Positions 53,522 through 62,443 are shown, counted from the first letter of the stretch. The stretch is DNA of 64,000 bases from Polynucleobacter sp. AP-Titi-500A-B4 (GCF_018688095.1 NZ_CP061311.1:62001-126000); one strand, 5' to 3'. The notes: generated from the letters alone by a model not told the origin. Translations and numbers: made by a program.

Positions 53522-53944
53522 TTATTTTTTCAGGCTGTCACGAATTTCACGCAACAAAACTACGTCCTCAGGAACGGGCGGGGTTGCGGGTGCATCTAGC
53601 AAGCGGATCTTGTTAACAACCTTCACCATTTGAAAAATAACAAAAGCCAACAGGATGAAATTAATGGAAATGGTGATGAAGTTTCCATAAGCGAAAATTG
53701 GCACCCCAGCCTTTTTGAGGGCATCAAAAGTTCTGGGTACTCCCTCTGGAGCATGCCCCAAAACAATAAAGAGGTTGGTGAAGTCAATATGACCCCCTAA
53801 AAGGGTAGAAATGACTGGCATAACGATGTCATTAACCAAGGAGTCGACGATTTTCCCAAAAGCCCCGCCAATAATGACGCCGACTGCCAAATCGATCACA
53901 TTGCCCTTGACCGCAAAGTCCCGAAATTCCTTTAAAACGCCCAT
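53522..53944 (-). CDS. mscL: Large-conductance mechanosensitive channel MscL
   Basis: This 140-residue protein has the MscL N-terminus (MGVLKEFRDFAVKGNVIDLA), two membrane helices (about 16-40 and 75-105), and a C-terminal cytosolic helix (about 115-138). It opens under membrane tension to release solutes. It is 48 bases upstream of the TPR-GT41 gene and could share its transcript. mscL-petABC is a common order. Confidence 0.96.
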   Translation of the reverse strand: MGVLKEFRDFAVKGNVIDLAVGVIIGGAFGKIVDSLVNDIVMPVISTLLGGHIDFTNLFIVLGHAPEGVPRTFDALKKAGVPIFAYGNFITISINFILLAFVIFQMVKVVNKIRLLDAPATPPVPEDVVLLREIRDSLKK

Positions 53945-54001
53945 AAACGCTTCCTTTTTTGTCTGAATATTGATTAACCCGAGATTAACCCCATAACTTT
54001 C

Positions 54002-54029
54002 TTGCTTACCCCACTTTTTACTTTAAAAT
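54002..54029 (+). promoter_or_regulatory. Candidate petABC promoter
   Basis: TTGCTT (54002-54007) and TAAAAT (54024-54029) are 16 bases apart, giving a start near 54036 and a leader of about 46 bases. It lies in the 137-base region divergent to mscL. Confidence 0.45.
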
Positions 54030-54081
54030 GCTAGGTTTAAGCAATTTCCACCCATAAATACCCTTTCTAGGAATTTTGTAA

Positions 54082-54684
54082 ATGAGTGACAAGCCCTGTA
54101 TGGACAAGGATCGCCGTAATTGGTTGATCGCCACATCCGCAGTAGGTGGCGTAGGCGCGGCCGCAGCCCTTTACCCTTTTGTTGATAGTTTTGAGCCTTC
54201 TGAGCGCGCAAAAGCCGCTGGAGCCGCTGTAGAGATCGATATCACTGGTATGAAGCCAGATGAGATGAGGACCGCAGAATGGCGCGGTAAGCCAGTCTGG
54301 GTTGTGCGTCGTACTCCTGAGCAGGTTGCTGAATTATCTAAAATTGATGGGGAATTGGCTGATCCTAATTCATTAAGAGACCCATCTCAATTCACCCCTC
54401 CATACGCTCAAAATCAATGGCGCTCAATCAAGCCTGAATATTTTGTAGTAGTAGGCATTTGCACTCATTTGGGATGCTCTCCAACACCTAAATTTGAATC
54501 GGGTGCACAGCCCTCCTTGCCGACTAGTTGGCCGGGTGGCTACCTATGCCCATGTCATGGCTCCACTTTTGACATGGCAGGCCGTGTTTATAAGAACAAA
54601 CCAGCCCCAGATAATCTTGAAGTGCCGCCACATATGTATTTGAGCGATACCAAGATTCTGATTGGCGAAGATAAGAAGGCCTAA
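54082..54684 (+). CDS. petA: Ubiquinol-cytochrome c reductase Rieske iron-sulfur subunit
   Basis: This 200-residue protein has a Tat-like, twin-arginine-containing anchor (DKDRRNWLIATSAVGGVGAA) and a Rieske domain. The 2Fe-2S ligands are Cys127 and His129 (CTHLGC) and Cys156 and His159 (CPCHG); Cys132 and Cys158 make the disulfide. tatABC in the same window would export it. It is the first gene of the bc1 operon. Confidence 0.97.
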   Translation: MSDKPCMDKDRRNWLIATSAVGGVGAAAALYPFVDSFEPSERAKAAGAAVEIDITGMKPDEMRTAEWRGKPVWVVRRTPEQVAELSKIDGELADPNSLRDPSQFTPPYAQNQWRSIKPEYFVVVGICTHLGCSPTPKFESGAQPSLPTSWPGGYLCPCHGSTFDMAGRVYKNKPAPDNLEVPPHMYLSDTKILIGEDKKA

Positions 54685-54694
54685 GGAGAAATAA

Positions 54695-56095
54695 ATGGCA
54701 TTTCAAGAAAAACAAGTTCCTGCTGACGCTTCTGCGGCCCAAAAGTTAATGGCCTGGGTTGACTCTAGGCTCCCAGTTACAGATGCCTTTAAGAGGCATA
54801 TGAGCGAATACTATGCTCCAAAAAATTTGAATTTTTTCTATATTTTTGGTGCGCTCGCAATCGTGGTTTTGGCGATTCAGATTATTACTGGAATTTTTCT
54901 GGTGATGAATTACAAGCCTGATGCTGCTAAGGCATTCGAGTCAGTCGAATACATCATGCGTGAGGTTCCATTCGGTTGGCTGATTCGCTATATGCATTCC
55001 ACTGGCGCATCTATGTTCTTCGTCGTGGTGTATATGCATATGTTCCGTGGTTTGATCTATGGTTCTTATCGCAAGCCACGTGAACTTATTTGGATCTTTG
55101 GTTGTGCAATCTTCTTGTGCTTAATGGGCGAAGCTTTCTTCGGCTACTTGCTGCCATGGGGTCAAATGTCCTATTGGGGCGCCCAAGTGATCGTTAACTT
55201 GTTCTCTGCCATTCCATTTATTGGTCCAGACCTCTCCTTATGGTTGCGTGGCGATTATGTAGTGGGCGATGCCACCCTCAATCGCTTCTTTGCATTCCAT
55301 GTGATTGCTATCCCATTAGTCTTAATTGGCTTAGTAGCAGCCCACATCCTTGCATTACATGAAGTTGGATCTAACAATCCTGATGGTGTTGAGATCAAAA
55401 ATACCTTAGATGCGCAAGGCCATCCTGTTGATGGTATTCCGTTCCATCCTTACTATAGCGTCCACGATGTGATGTATTTGGGCGGCTTTTTGATGGTATT
55501 TGCTTGTATCGTATTCTTTGCTCCAGAAATGGGTGGATATTTCCTTGAAGCCAATAACTTCATACCTGCAAATCCATTTGTAACGCCATCTCATATCGCG
55601 CCAGTTTGGTATTTCACGCCGTTCTATTCCATGTTGCGTGCGACCACCTCCAACTTCTTGTTGCCCTTGTGGATTTTCTTAGCAGTGATTTTAGGAATGT
55701 TTGCTAAGAGCTCTAGCGATATCAAGGTCAAAGGTGCTTGCGCTGCAATTGCGTTGGTATTGGCCGGAGGTTTTTACTTGTTTGATGCCAAGTTTTGGGG
55801 TGTTGTGATTATGGGCGGTTCAGTGGTCATCATGTTCTTCTTGCCTTGGCTGGACCATTCACCTGTGAAATCTATTCGCTATCGTCCAAAGTTCCATAAA
55901 TACATTTATGGGGTTTTTGTGGTGAGTTTCGTGATCTTGGGTTACTTGGGAATCGAGCCACCATCACCGGTATTTGAAAAGATTTCTCAGATCTGCACGA
56001 TTTACTACTTGGGCTTTTTCTTGGCAATGCCGTTTTGGAGCAAGCTTGGCACTTTCAAGCCAGTTCCAGACCGAGTTACTTTTGAGTCCCATTAA
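54695..56095 (+). CDS. petB: Ubiquinol-cytochrome c reductase cytochrome b
   Basis: This 466-residue protein has about nine to ten membrane helices. Haem-ligating histidines are in RYMHSTGASMFFVVVYMHMF and FFAFHVIAIPLVLIGLVAAH; the SPE-type ubiquinol site appears nearby as FAPEMGG (in the PEW/PEM place). It follows petA after 10 bases with an AAGGAG site. It is a full-length bacterial cytochrome b, not split. Confidence 0.96.
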   Translation: MAFQEKQVPADASAAQKLMAWVDSRLPVTDAFKRHMSEYYAPKNLNFFYIFGALAIVVLAIQIITGIFLVMNYKPDAAKAFESVEYIMREVPFGWLIRYMHSTGASMFFVVVYMHMFRGLIYGSYRKPRELIWIFGCAIFLCLMGEAFFGYLLPWGQMSYWGAQVIVNLFSAIPFIGPDLSLWLRGDYVVGDATLNRFFAFHVIAIPLVLIGLVAAHILALHEVGSNNPDGVEIKNTLDAQGHPVDGIPFHPYYSVHDVMYLGGFLMVFACIVFFAPEMGGYFLEANNFIPANPFVTPSHIAPVWYFTPFYSMLRATTSNFLLPLWIFLAVILGMFAKSSSDIKVKGACAAIALVLAGGFYLFDAKFWGVVIMGGSVVIMFFLPWLDHSPVKSIRYRPKFHKYIYGVFVVSFVILGYLGIEPPSPVFEKISQICTIYYLGFFLAMPFWSKLGTFKPVPDRVTFESH

Positions 56096-56136
56096 TTAAC
56101 GCCTGAGATATTAGCTAAGAAAAATTAGGAACTAGT

Positions 56137-56910
56137 ATGAAACGAATTCTGCAAACATTGATGGGTCTCTGCCAGGCAGCGGTATTGGTTGCCGCCTTAG
56201 GTTTTGGCTTGAATGCTAATGCAAACGAAGGTGGCTACCCATTAGATACGGCACCAAATCGTGTCAGTAATAATGCGTCTTTACAAAATGGCGCCAAGAT
56301 CTTTGTGAACTATTGCTTAAACTGCCATGCAGCTTCAAGCATGCGTTACAACCGCTTGCGCGATATCGGTTTAACTGATCAACAGATCAAAGACAACCTC
56401 ATTTTGACGGATGCCAAAGTGGGTGATTTGATGACCATTTCTATGACTCCAAAAGAGGGTAAGGCGTGGTTTGGCAAGACCCCACCTGATTTATCAGTAG
56501 AGGCACGTGCTCGTGGAACGGATTGGCTCTATACCTACTTCCGCACTTTCTATAAAGACGACACCACCCAGACGGGTTGGAATAATTTGGTGTATCCAAA
56601 CGTTGGTATGCCACATGTGCTTTGGCAGTTGCAGGGTGAGCGTGCTGCGAAGTTTGAAGAGCGCAAAGATCCGCACGACGAGAGCAGAACAGAAAAAGTA
56701 TTCGTTGGTTTTGAGCAGTTAACTCCAGGTACGATGAAGCCACAAGAGTACGACGACAATATTGCCGACTTAGTTGCATTCATGTCTTGGATGGCTGAGC
56801 CTGTGCAGTTAGAGCGTAAGCGCCTTGGTGTAGTGGTTCTATTGTTCTTGGCGATCTTCACCCTCTTGGCTTGGCGTTTGAACAAAGCCTATTGGAAAGA
56901 TATTCATTAA
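56137..56910 (+). CDS. petC: Ubiquinol-cytochrome c reductase cytochrome c1
   Basis: This 257-residue protein has a signal peptide (about 1-30), a haem c site Cys60-Leu-Asn-Cys63-His64, an SMRYNRL motif near it, an axial methionine in the MPHVLW-type block (GMPHVLWQLQ), and a C-terminal membrane anchor (about 228-247). It completes the bc1 complex and would reduce cytochrome c4. It follows petB after 41 bases. Confidence 0.96.
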   Translation: MKRILQTLMGLCQAAVLVAALGFGLNANANEGGYPLDTAPNRVSNNASLQNGAKIFVNYCLNCHAASSMRYNRLRDIGLTDQQIKDNLILTDAKVGDLMTISMTPKEGKAWFGKTPPDLSVEARARGTDWLYTYFRTFYKDDTTQTGWNNLVYPNVGMPHVLWQLQGERAAKFEERKDPHDESRTEKVFVGFEQLTPGTMKPQEYDDNIADLVAFMSWMAEPVQLERKRLGVVVLLFLAIFTLLAWRLNKAYWKDIH

Positions 56911-56919
56911 TTAAATTGG

Positions 56920-56943
56920 ATGGGCTTTGCAACTAAAGCCCAT
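56920..56943 (+). repeat. Perfect hairpin after petC without a T run
   Basis: ATGGGCTTT (56920-56928) and AAAGCCCAT (56935-56943) are perfect inverted repeats around GCAACT. The following bases (gaatataaag) contain no T run, so classical rho-independent termination is doubtful. It may protect the petABC mRNA end or attenuate read-through to sspA. Confidence 0.6.
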
Positions 56944-57009
56944 GAATATAAAGATTTAACGCTGTTGTGCGTTTGTTGTATTGAAGTAGAAATTTAAGGA
57001 AATAAATTT

Positions 57010-57621
57010 ATGATGGTGTTGTACTCGGGTACTAATTGCCCATTCTCGCAACGCTGCCGTTTGGTGCTTTTTGAAAAAGGCATGGATTTTGAAATCCGTG
57101 ATGTCGACTTGTTTAACAAGCCGGAAGACATCTCAGTGATGAACCCTTATGGCCAAGTACCAATCTTGGTTGAGCGCGATTTAATTCTGTATGAATCTAA
57201 CATCATCAATGAATATATTGATGAGCGTTTTCCTCATCCACAGTTGATGCCGCCTGATCCAGTAGCACGCGCACGCGCACGCCTCTTCCTCTTTAATTTT
57301 GAGAAAGAGCTCTTTGTTCACGTTGCTGCCTTGGAAAATGAAAAAGGTAAAGCTGCTGAGAAAACTCATGAAAAAGCACGTTTAGCTATTCGTGATCGCT
57401 TAACTCAGTTGGCACCAATTTTTGTTAAGAATAAGTACATGCTTGGTGATGAATTCTCAATGTTGGATGTGGCTATTGCTCCATTGTTATGGCGTCTCGA
57501 GCACTACGGCATTGATCTTTCACGCAATGCAGCCGCTCTCTTGAAATACGCTGAGCGTATTTTTAGCAGACCTGCTTATATCGAGGCATTAACCCCTTCA
57601 GAGAAGGTAATGCGTCGCTAA
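57010..57621 (+). CDS. sspA: Stringent starvation protein A, glutathione S-transferase-like
   Basis: This 203-residue protein has a thioredoxin-like N-terminal domain (GTNCPFSQRCRLVLFEKGMDF) and a GST C-terminal domain (about 85-203). SspA binds RNA polymerase and affects transcription in stress and stationary phase in E. coli. The active-site-like Cys-Pro-Phe-Ser is present. petABC-sspAB is typical of betaproteobacteria. Confidence 0.94.
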   Translation: MMVLYSGTNCPFSQRCRLVLFEKGMDFEIRDVDLFNKPEDISVMNPYGQVPILVERDLILYESNIINEYIDERFPHPQLMPPDPVARARARLFLFNFEKELFVHVAALENEKGKAAEKTHEKARLAIRDRLTQLAPIFVKNKYMLGDEFSMLDVAIAPLLWRLEHYGIDLSRNAAALLKYAERIFSRPAYIEALTPSEKVMRR

Positions 57622-57651
57622 GCAATTTACAGCGATTCGTTACAAGTCGGT

Positions 57652-58059
57652 ATGTCTGACGTTCCAAGCAATAAACCCTACCTAATCCGTGCCCTACATC
57701 AGTGGTGTACGGATTTTGGTTTTACGCCCTTCATAGCCGTGTTCGTAGATGCCAGGGTTGAGGTGCCGATGGAGTTTGTTAAGAACGATGAAATCGTTTT
57801 AAATCTTTCTATTGAGGCATGTCATCAGCTTCAGATGGAGAATGATTGGATTAGTTTTCAGGCAAGGTTTGGGGGTGTCCCCAAAAAGATTATGGTGCCC
57901 GTTAGTCATGTGTTGGCAATTTATGCCAGAGAAAACGGCCAAGGAATGTCTTTTCCGTTTGACCCATCCCAAATGCGAGATTTACACATAGCTGACGCAA
58001 CTGATGGGGCTCTTGAAAAGCCCAAAACCACCAGACCATCCTTGAAGATTGTGAAATAG
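57652..58059 (+). CDS. sspB: ClpXP adaptor protein SspB
   Basis: This 135-residue protein has the SspB fold (KPYLIRALHQWCTDFGFTPF, VLNLSIEACHQLQM, FQARFGGVPKKIMVPVSHVLAIYARENGQGM). It tethers ssrA-tagged proteins to ClpX. The C-terminal ending RPSLKIVK is the ClpX-binding tail. It is 30 bases after sspA and its end overlaps the promoter of tRNA-Thr. Confidence 0.95.
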   Translation: MSDVPSNKPYLIRALHQWCTDFGFTPFIAVFVDARVEVPMEFVKNDEIVLNLSIEACHQLQMENDWISFQARFGGVPKKIMVPVSHVLAIYARENGQGMSFPFDPSQMRDLHIADATDGALEKPKTTRPSLKIVK

Positions 58060-58069
58060 GCTAAAATAT
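58042..58069 (+). promoter_or_regulatory. Candidate tRNA-Thr promoter within the end of sspB
   Basis: TTGAAG (58042-58047) and an overlapping -10 run TAAAATAT (58062-58069) are spaced by 14 to 16 bases. The tRNA begins at 58077, a suitable distance. The promoter is inside the last codons of sspB and its stop. Confidence 0.4.
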
Positions 58070-58076
58070 CACCGTT

Positions 58077-58152
58077 GCCCCTTTAGCTCATCTGGTAGAG
58101 CAACTGATTTGTAATCAGTAGGTGGTCTGTTCGAGTCGGACAAGGGGCACCA
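58077..58152 (+). tRNA. tRNA-Thr (anticodon TGT)
   Basis: A 76-base cloverleaf: acceptor GCCCCTT pairs with AAGGGGC, and the anticodon arm CTGAT-TTGTAAT-style loop reads TGT (Thr, ACA/ACN). The T arm GTCTG/CGGAC closes TTCGAGT. The discriminator is A, and CCA is encoded (58150-58152). A terminator follows 8 bases on. This is a common integration target, but no repeat of its 3' end was seen downstream. Confidence 0.96.
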
Positions 58153-58160
58153 AAATTCTT

Positions 58161-58187
58161 AAATGCCTCACGATGTGAGGCATTTTT
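58161..58187 (+). terminator. Rho-independent terminator after tRNA-Thr
   Basis: AAATGCCTCAC (58161-58171) pairs perfectly with GTGAGGCATTT (58175-58185) around GAT, and the T run continues to 58187. It separates the tRNA from the next genes. Confidence 0.93.
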
Positions 58188-58232
58188 CATGGCATGATTT
58201 GTTCATTAATTCATATTTAATAAGAGGGCAAC

Positions 58233-58910
58233 ATGACCCGCGGAATTCTTTCAATCTACTGGGGCGATGAATCTAAGCTTCCAATTGAGCGTTTAAAAAC
58301 CTCGGTAAAGAAGTTTCACCCAGATTTACCACATGAAATTATTAAGATTGATGCGCCGAGTGGTCAAGCTAGCAGCCTCAATCGAAAGTCAGAAATTCTA
58401 GATCTTTCTCCCTTTAGTGAAACTCTGTTTTTAGATCTTGATACTGTTGTCATGGGGAACTTGGATTATGGTTTTGAAAAAGCCAAGACTTTTGGATTGG
58501 CTCTTGCAATATGCGAGAACCCTTGGGGTCGCCGTTACTCTAAAATCTTTAGTGGCGATGAAGTTGAATACAATACTGGCGTTATTTTCTTTACAAATAA
58601 ATCCCAAGATGTTTTTGATCGCTGGAAAAAGCTTGCAGGTGAGGTTGATTCAGAGATGGTTGGTGTTGATAACGGCCAGATTTTTAGAATGTCAGCAAAT
58701 GATCAAGGTTCATTTGCGCTCGCTGTGGAGCAGACGGGTTTCAATCCTTTCGTGCTGCCACATAATTGGAATTTCAGGCCGCTTTGGCATCGAAGCTTCT
58801 TTGGTCCGATAAAAATTTGGCATGATTACTCTGATCCGCCGCCTTTTTTTGATGAGATAAATGCTTACTATTCTAAAACTGACTCAGTAATTCAGTTTCA
58901 TCAGGGCTAG
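58233..58910 (+). CDS. GT-A-fold glycosyltransferase (family 8-like)
   Basis: This 225-residue protein appears to be a nucleotide-sugar transferase: a GT-A core with the metal-binding DLD at Asp68 and Asp70 (LFLDLDTVVMGNL). EYNTGVIFFTNKS and the WGRRYSKIF region are also seen. The substrate is unknown. It has no signal peptide. It is 3 bases upstream of a second glycosyltransferase, and is 81 bases after tRNA-Thr. Base use looks AT-richer than the neighbours. Confidence 0.75.
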   Translation: MTRGILSIYWGDESKLPIERLKTSVKKFHPDLPHEIIKIDAPSGQASSLNRKSEILDLSPFSETLFLDLDTVVMGNLDYGFEKAKTFGLALAICENPWGRRYSKIFSGDEVEYNTGVIFFTNKSQDVFDRWKKLAGEVDSEMVGVDNGQIFRMSANDQGSFALAVEQTGFNPFVLPHNWNFRPLWHRSFFGPIKIWHDYSDPPPFFDEINAYYSKTDSVIQFHQG

Positions 58911-58913
58911 ACC

Positions 58914-59804
58914 ATGAAATCAACAATCATTGGTAACGCACATGATCTAAATGCAGCTCAGGAAATTTGGTTTATACAAAACATTCTTTTTTCTGGATCC
59001 GAAATCAATATAGGGTATAGCCCAAATATATTAAGGGATCAGACTGTAATTTACTTAGAATTGAATGAGATCAGCGGCGAACTGATTAAACAATTGCGAT
59101 TGGAGAAAAATAAGATTGTTCTCTACCATATGGGCGATGAATTTGGGCGAATGAGTCGAGAACAGTATAGGAATTGTGATTTAGTTATTCGCAATTATTA
59201 TTTTGATGAGATTTTTTCAAGCAAAGAAGACGTTGAAGTTATTTGGGCCCCATGTGGCTTTAAAACTGGTATTGGCCCTCGAGAAAGCGTCTATATAAAG
59301 CCTGCTAGTAAACGACAATGGCGCTCATCTTTTTTTGGTTGGCTCGAGAACTCGGCTTCATATAATGGTGAACGTGAAGGTTTTGCAAGGATTGCGCCAG
59401 AATGCGGAGAAGATCTATTCTTGCAGGCTACATCCGGTTTCGCTATGGGCTGGAACATTGGCCTTTATTCAATTGCAATGGAGAGTTCGGTATTTGCACC
59501 TTGTCCAGCAGGGAATGCTCCAGAAACAATCCGTTTGTATGACGCCCTTGAATTGGGTTGCATACCAATTTCCTTATCTCACGATTTCATAATTTCACCC
59601 AATGCATTAGGGTTGATTGGGCCAGCCCCCTTTCCAATTCTTAACTCATGGAATGAACTACCTACTTTTTTGAAGTCCATAAAAGAGAAAGTGAGTTCCT
59701 CTCCGAGAGAGTTGGATGATATGCAAGCTCGTTGTATTGCATGGTGGACTGATTATAAGATTGCTATACAACGCAAAATAGCCCAAAGAATTCAGACTTT
59801 GTAG
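58914..59804 (+). CDS. Exostosin-like (GT47) glycosyltransferase
   Basis: This 296-residue protein has a GT-B-like arrangement with an exostosin-type C-terminal block: FAPCPAGNAPETIRLYDALE, then LGCIPISLSHDFI. LYHMGDEF and IWAPCGFKTG segments precede it. It probably transfers a sugar to a cell-surface polymer or protein, but the acceptor is not identifiable. It starts 3 bases after the previous gene and stops 2 bases before the convergent MFS gene. Confidence 0.7.
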   Translation: MKSTIIGNAHDLNAAQEIWFIQNILFSGSEINIGYSPNILRDQTVIYLELNEISGELIKQLRLEKNKIVLYHMGDEFGRMSREQYRNCDLVIRNYYFDEIFSSKEDVEVIWAPCGFKTGIGPRESVYIKPASKRQWRSSFFGWLENSASYNGEREGFARIAPECGEDLFLQATSGFAMGWNIGLYSIAMESSVFAPCPAGNAPETIRLYDALELGCIPISLSHDFIISPNALGLIGPAPFPILNSWNELPTFLKSIKEKVSSSPRELDDMQARCIAWWTDYKIAIQRKIAQRIQTL

Positions 59805-59806
59805 AT

Positions 59807-61180
59807 TTACTTTGCTAGTTTAGTCAATTTTGTTTCTGGTAAATAAAAAAATGCTGTTATTCCAGCTGCCCCAAGAAAAAGGGTTGGATACCAAAGCCCC
59901 GCAAGACTATTCCCCCAAACTTGATTTAACCAAGTCACAATCAGTGGCAACAATCCCCCAATCCAACCTGCAGCTAAATTATGAGGGAGTGTCGCGGCAC
60001 TATTGCGATTTTTAGCTGGAAATAGTTCGGCTAGAAGTGCTGTTTGAGGTCCAACCACCAGTCCAAGAGTTAGCGAGAGAAGCGTTAGTATGACCCCTAT
60101 TCCTGCGATTGAACTGTTGGTGGAAAATTGAATATAGAGCCCCCCAAAGTATTGAAGCAGTTGAAATGCGGGGCGTATAAAAATAACACCAAGAAGAATG
60201 CCGCCCAATACAACTGGTTTTCTCCCAATACGATCTGATAGCCATCCTGCGAATATCGTCAGCGGAAAAAGCATCATCGTTGCAAAAATGCTCAATTGAT
60301 CAACCAACGCAGGATTGAGTCTAACGGATGTTTTTAAAAAGATCGTGGTGTATACCTGTACGCAAAAGAATAGAATTGCGCCGCTCGATGAGATGCAAAA
60401 AAATAATAGAAACATTCTCTTGCGAATTTCTGGATCTTTAAAATTATTCATAAGCTGAGACTCATTTTTTTCAGCATGCTTGCTGAGTTCTAAAAATACA
60501 GGGGTCTCCTCCAGTGCCATGCGTGCTTTAAATGCAATGAGTAACAGGAGTATCGAAATCCAAAACGGTACGCGCCAACCCCATGCCTCAAATTCTTCTG
60601 GCGATAGCCATTGCTGCAGGAAAGCTATTTGTAGCGTAGACACAAGAATCCCCAGTGGGCCCATCAACTGTAAAAAGCTTGTTTTAAATCCCCGGTTTTC
60701 ATTGCCAGCGTGTTCCGTGAGGTAGACGGCGCTTCCGCCGATTTCACCCCCGGCAGAGAGGCCTTGCATAAGTCGAAGGCCAACTAAAAGAATCGGGGCC
60801 CAAATACCAATCTGGGCGTAGGTGGGTAAAAAGCCGACACTGACAGTTGCCAGGCCCATTAAGGCAATTGTGATCATGAAGACCGGTTTGCGCCCTATAT
60901 GGTCGCCTAAAGAGCCAAATAAGGCTGACCCAATGGGTCTGACTACCATTCCAACACCAAATGTTGCCAGGCTAGCCAAAAGGCCTGCATTGGGGTCATT
61001 AGAAGGGAAAAATAGGGGCCCCAAAACAACCGCTAGGGTTGCAAAGGTGAGAAAGTCGTACCACTCTAAAAAAGTCCCAAAGCAGGCTGCAATAGCTACC
61101 TTCCTGAAATGCTGGGTACTTCTTATCTGACCTATCTTTTGAAGACTGTTCAATTTATTCAGAATCTGAGGAGGATTCAA
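59807..61180 (-). CDS. MFS transporter, metabolite:H+ symporter family
   Basis: This protein of up to 457 residues has about 12 hydrophobic segments and the MHS signature: FGTFLEWYDFLTFATLAVVL, the loop motif GDHIGRKPVFM, and GLSAGGEIGGSAVYLTEH. MHS transporters move carboxylates, proline or betaine with protons; the substrate is unknown here. There is no ATG before the first helix: TTG at 61180 or 61153 are the candidates, both overlapping or touching the end of rmuC. Confidence 0.85.
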   Translation of the reverse strand: MNPPQILNKLNSLQKIGQIRSTQHFRKVAIAACFGTFLEWYDFLTFATLAVVLGPLFFPSNDPNAGLLASLATFGVGMVVRPIGSALFGSLGDHIGRKPVFMITIALMGLATVSVGFLPTYAQIGIWAPILLVGLRLMQGLSAGGEIGGSAVYLTEHAGNENRGFKTSFLQLMGPLGILVSTLQIAFLQQWLSPEEFEAWGWRVPFWISILLLLIAFKARMALEETPVFLELSKHAEKNESQLMNNFKDPEIRKRMFLLFFCISSSGAILFFCVQVYTTIFLKTSVRLNPALVDQLSIFATMMLFPLTIFAGWLSDRIGRKPVVLGGILLGVIFIRPAFQLLQYFGGLYIQFSTNSSIAGIGVILTLLSLTLGLVVGPQTALLAELFPAKNRNSAATLPHNLAAGWIGGLLPLIVTWLNQVWGNSLAGLWYPTLFLGAAGITAFFYLPETKLTKLAK

Positions 61181-62429
61181 TTAAAGGGGCGGATAGATTC
61201 TTGCTAGGTTTCACGCCTAGCTCACGCACCTTTTCTGCGGAACGGATCAGATTGCCTTTGCCAGTCTTCAATTTATTGAACGCATCGTGATAGCTAGTTT
61301 GAGCTTGATCTAAACGCTGACCAAGTTTTTCAAGATCCTCTACAAAACCTACAAATTTGTCATAAAGACTGCCACATTGTTTGGCGATCTCTAAAGCATT
61401 GCGATTTTGGTGGTCTTGTCTCCAGAGGTGCGCAACAGTTCGTAGTGTTGCCATCAATGTGCTTGGGCATACCAACACAATATTTTTGGCAAGCGCTTCT
61501 TGATATAGATTCGGAGCGGTTTTAAGCGCTAGCAAGAAAGCAGGCTCAATAGGTACAAACATGAGTACAAAATCTACAGAGCCAACGCCATAGAGCGAGC
61601 TATAGTTCTTTCCAGAAAGTCCTTGGATATGCTGACGTAATGATTGGATATGGGCAGCTAATTCTCGTTCAGCGGTATCTGCATCCGTGGTTTCAGCATG
61701 CCTAGCATAGGCTGTAATGGAGACTTTGCTATCAACCACTAAGCTTCTACCCTCAGGCAGTTTGATTACTACGTCGGGTTGTAGTCGTGAGCCATCTGTT
61801 TGTGTATGGCTATCCTGAACCACATATTCTTCGCCTTTGCGTAAGCCAGACGACTCAAGAATCGATTCGAGGACCAACTCACCCCAGTTACCTTGGACTT
61901 TAGAATCACCCTTTAGCGCCTGGGTCAAAGAGCGTGTCTCATCAGACATCCGTAAGTTCAAGTTCGCTAGGCGTTCAATTTCACTTTTCAGGGCAAAGCG
62001 CTCACGCGCTTCATTGCCATAAGAGTTATTGACCTGCTCTTTAAATTCAGTGAGCTTGGTTTGTAGCGGCTTTAAGAGAGCATCAAGGCTAGCCGCGTTT
62101 TGTTCTGTGAAGCGCTTAGATTTGTCTTCCAGAATTTCATTAGCAAGATTTTTAAATTGGCTAGTCAGCGCTTCTTTTGCTTCATTCAGTGACTCAATAC
62201 GTCCCAAACCTTGCTTGCGCTCTGAATCAAGCTCAGCTTCAAAGCGAATGGCATTTTGTAGTGCTTGATCTCGTTCTAATCTAAGACTTAAGGCTAAAGC
62301 ACTTTCTGTTTGAGCTTGTAGTTCAGCTCGCGCAAGACTAGAGCGCAAATTGAGCGCATAAACCAAAAGGCCTGCGCACAATCCCAGTGGCAGGCCAAAT
62401 AGTAGAAGCGAACTTAAATCAAATGTCAC
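61155..62429 (-). CDS. rmuC: DNA recombination protein RmuC
   Basis: This 424-residue protein has an N-terminal membrane helix (about 7-27), a long coiled coil (about 28-170), and the RmuC domain (about 180-390; GNWGELVLESILESSGLRKG, VVDSKVSITAYARH). RmuC limits inversions and affects recombination at repeats. It starts at a GTG at 62429. It is 14 bases after grxD on the minus strand. Confidence 0.92.
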   Translation of the reverse strand: MTFDLSSLLLFGLPLGLCAGLLVYALNLRSSLARAELQAQTESALALSLRLERDQALQNAIRFEAELDSERKQGLGRIESLNEAKEALTSQFKNLANEILEDKSKRFTEQNAASLDALLKPLQTKLTEFKEQVNNSYGNEARERFALKSEIERLANLNLRMSDETRSLTQALKGDSKVQGNWGELVLESILESSGLRKGEEYVVQDSHTQTDGSRLQPDVVIKLPEGRSLVVDSKVSITAYARHAETTDADTAERELAAHIQSLRQHIQGLSGKNYSSLYGVGSVDFVLMFVPIEPAFLLALKTAPNLYQEALAKNIVLVCPSTLMATLRTVAHLWRQDHQNRNALEIAKQCGSLYDKFVGFVEDLEKLGQRLDQAQTSYHDAFNKLKTGKGNLIRSAEKVRELGVKPSKNLSAPLIESSSDSE

Positions 62430-62443
62430 TATAGAAAATGAAA

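Noticed and set aside
58077..59804. Genomic island with attL/attR at tRNA-Thr
   Set aside because: I looked for a copy of the tRNA 3' end (CGGACAAGGGGCACCA) downstream and did not see one, and no integrase is present. Only the weaker cassette idea is kept.
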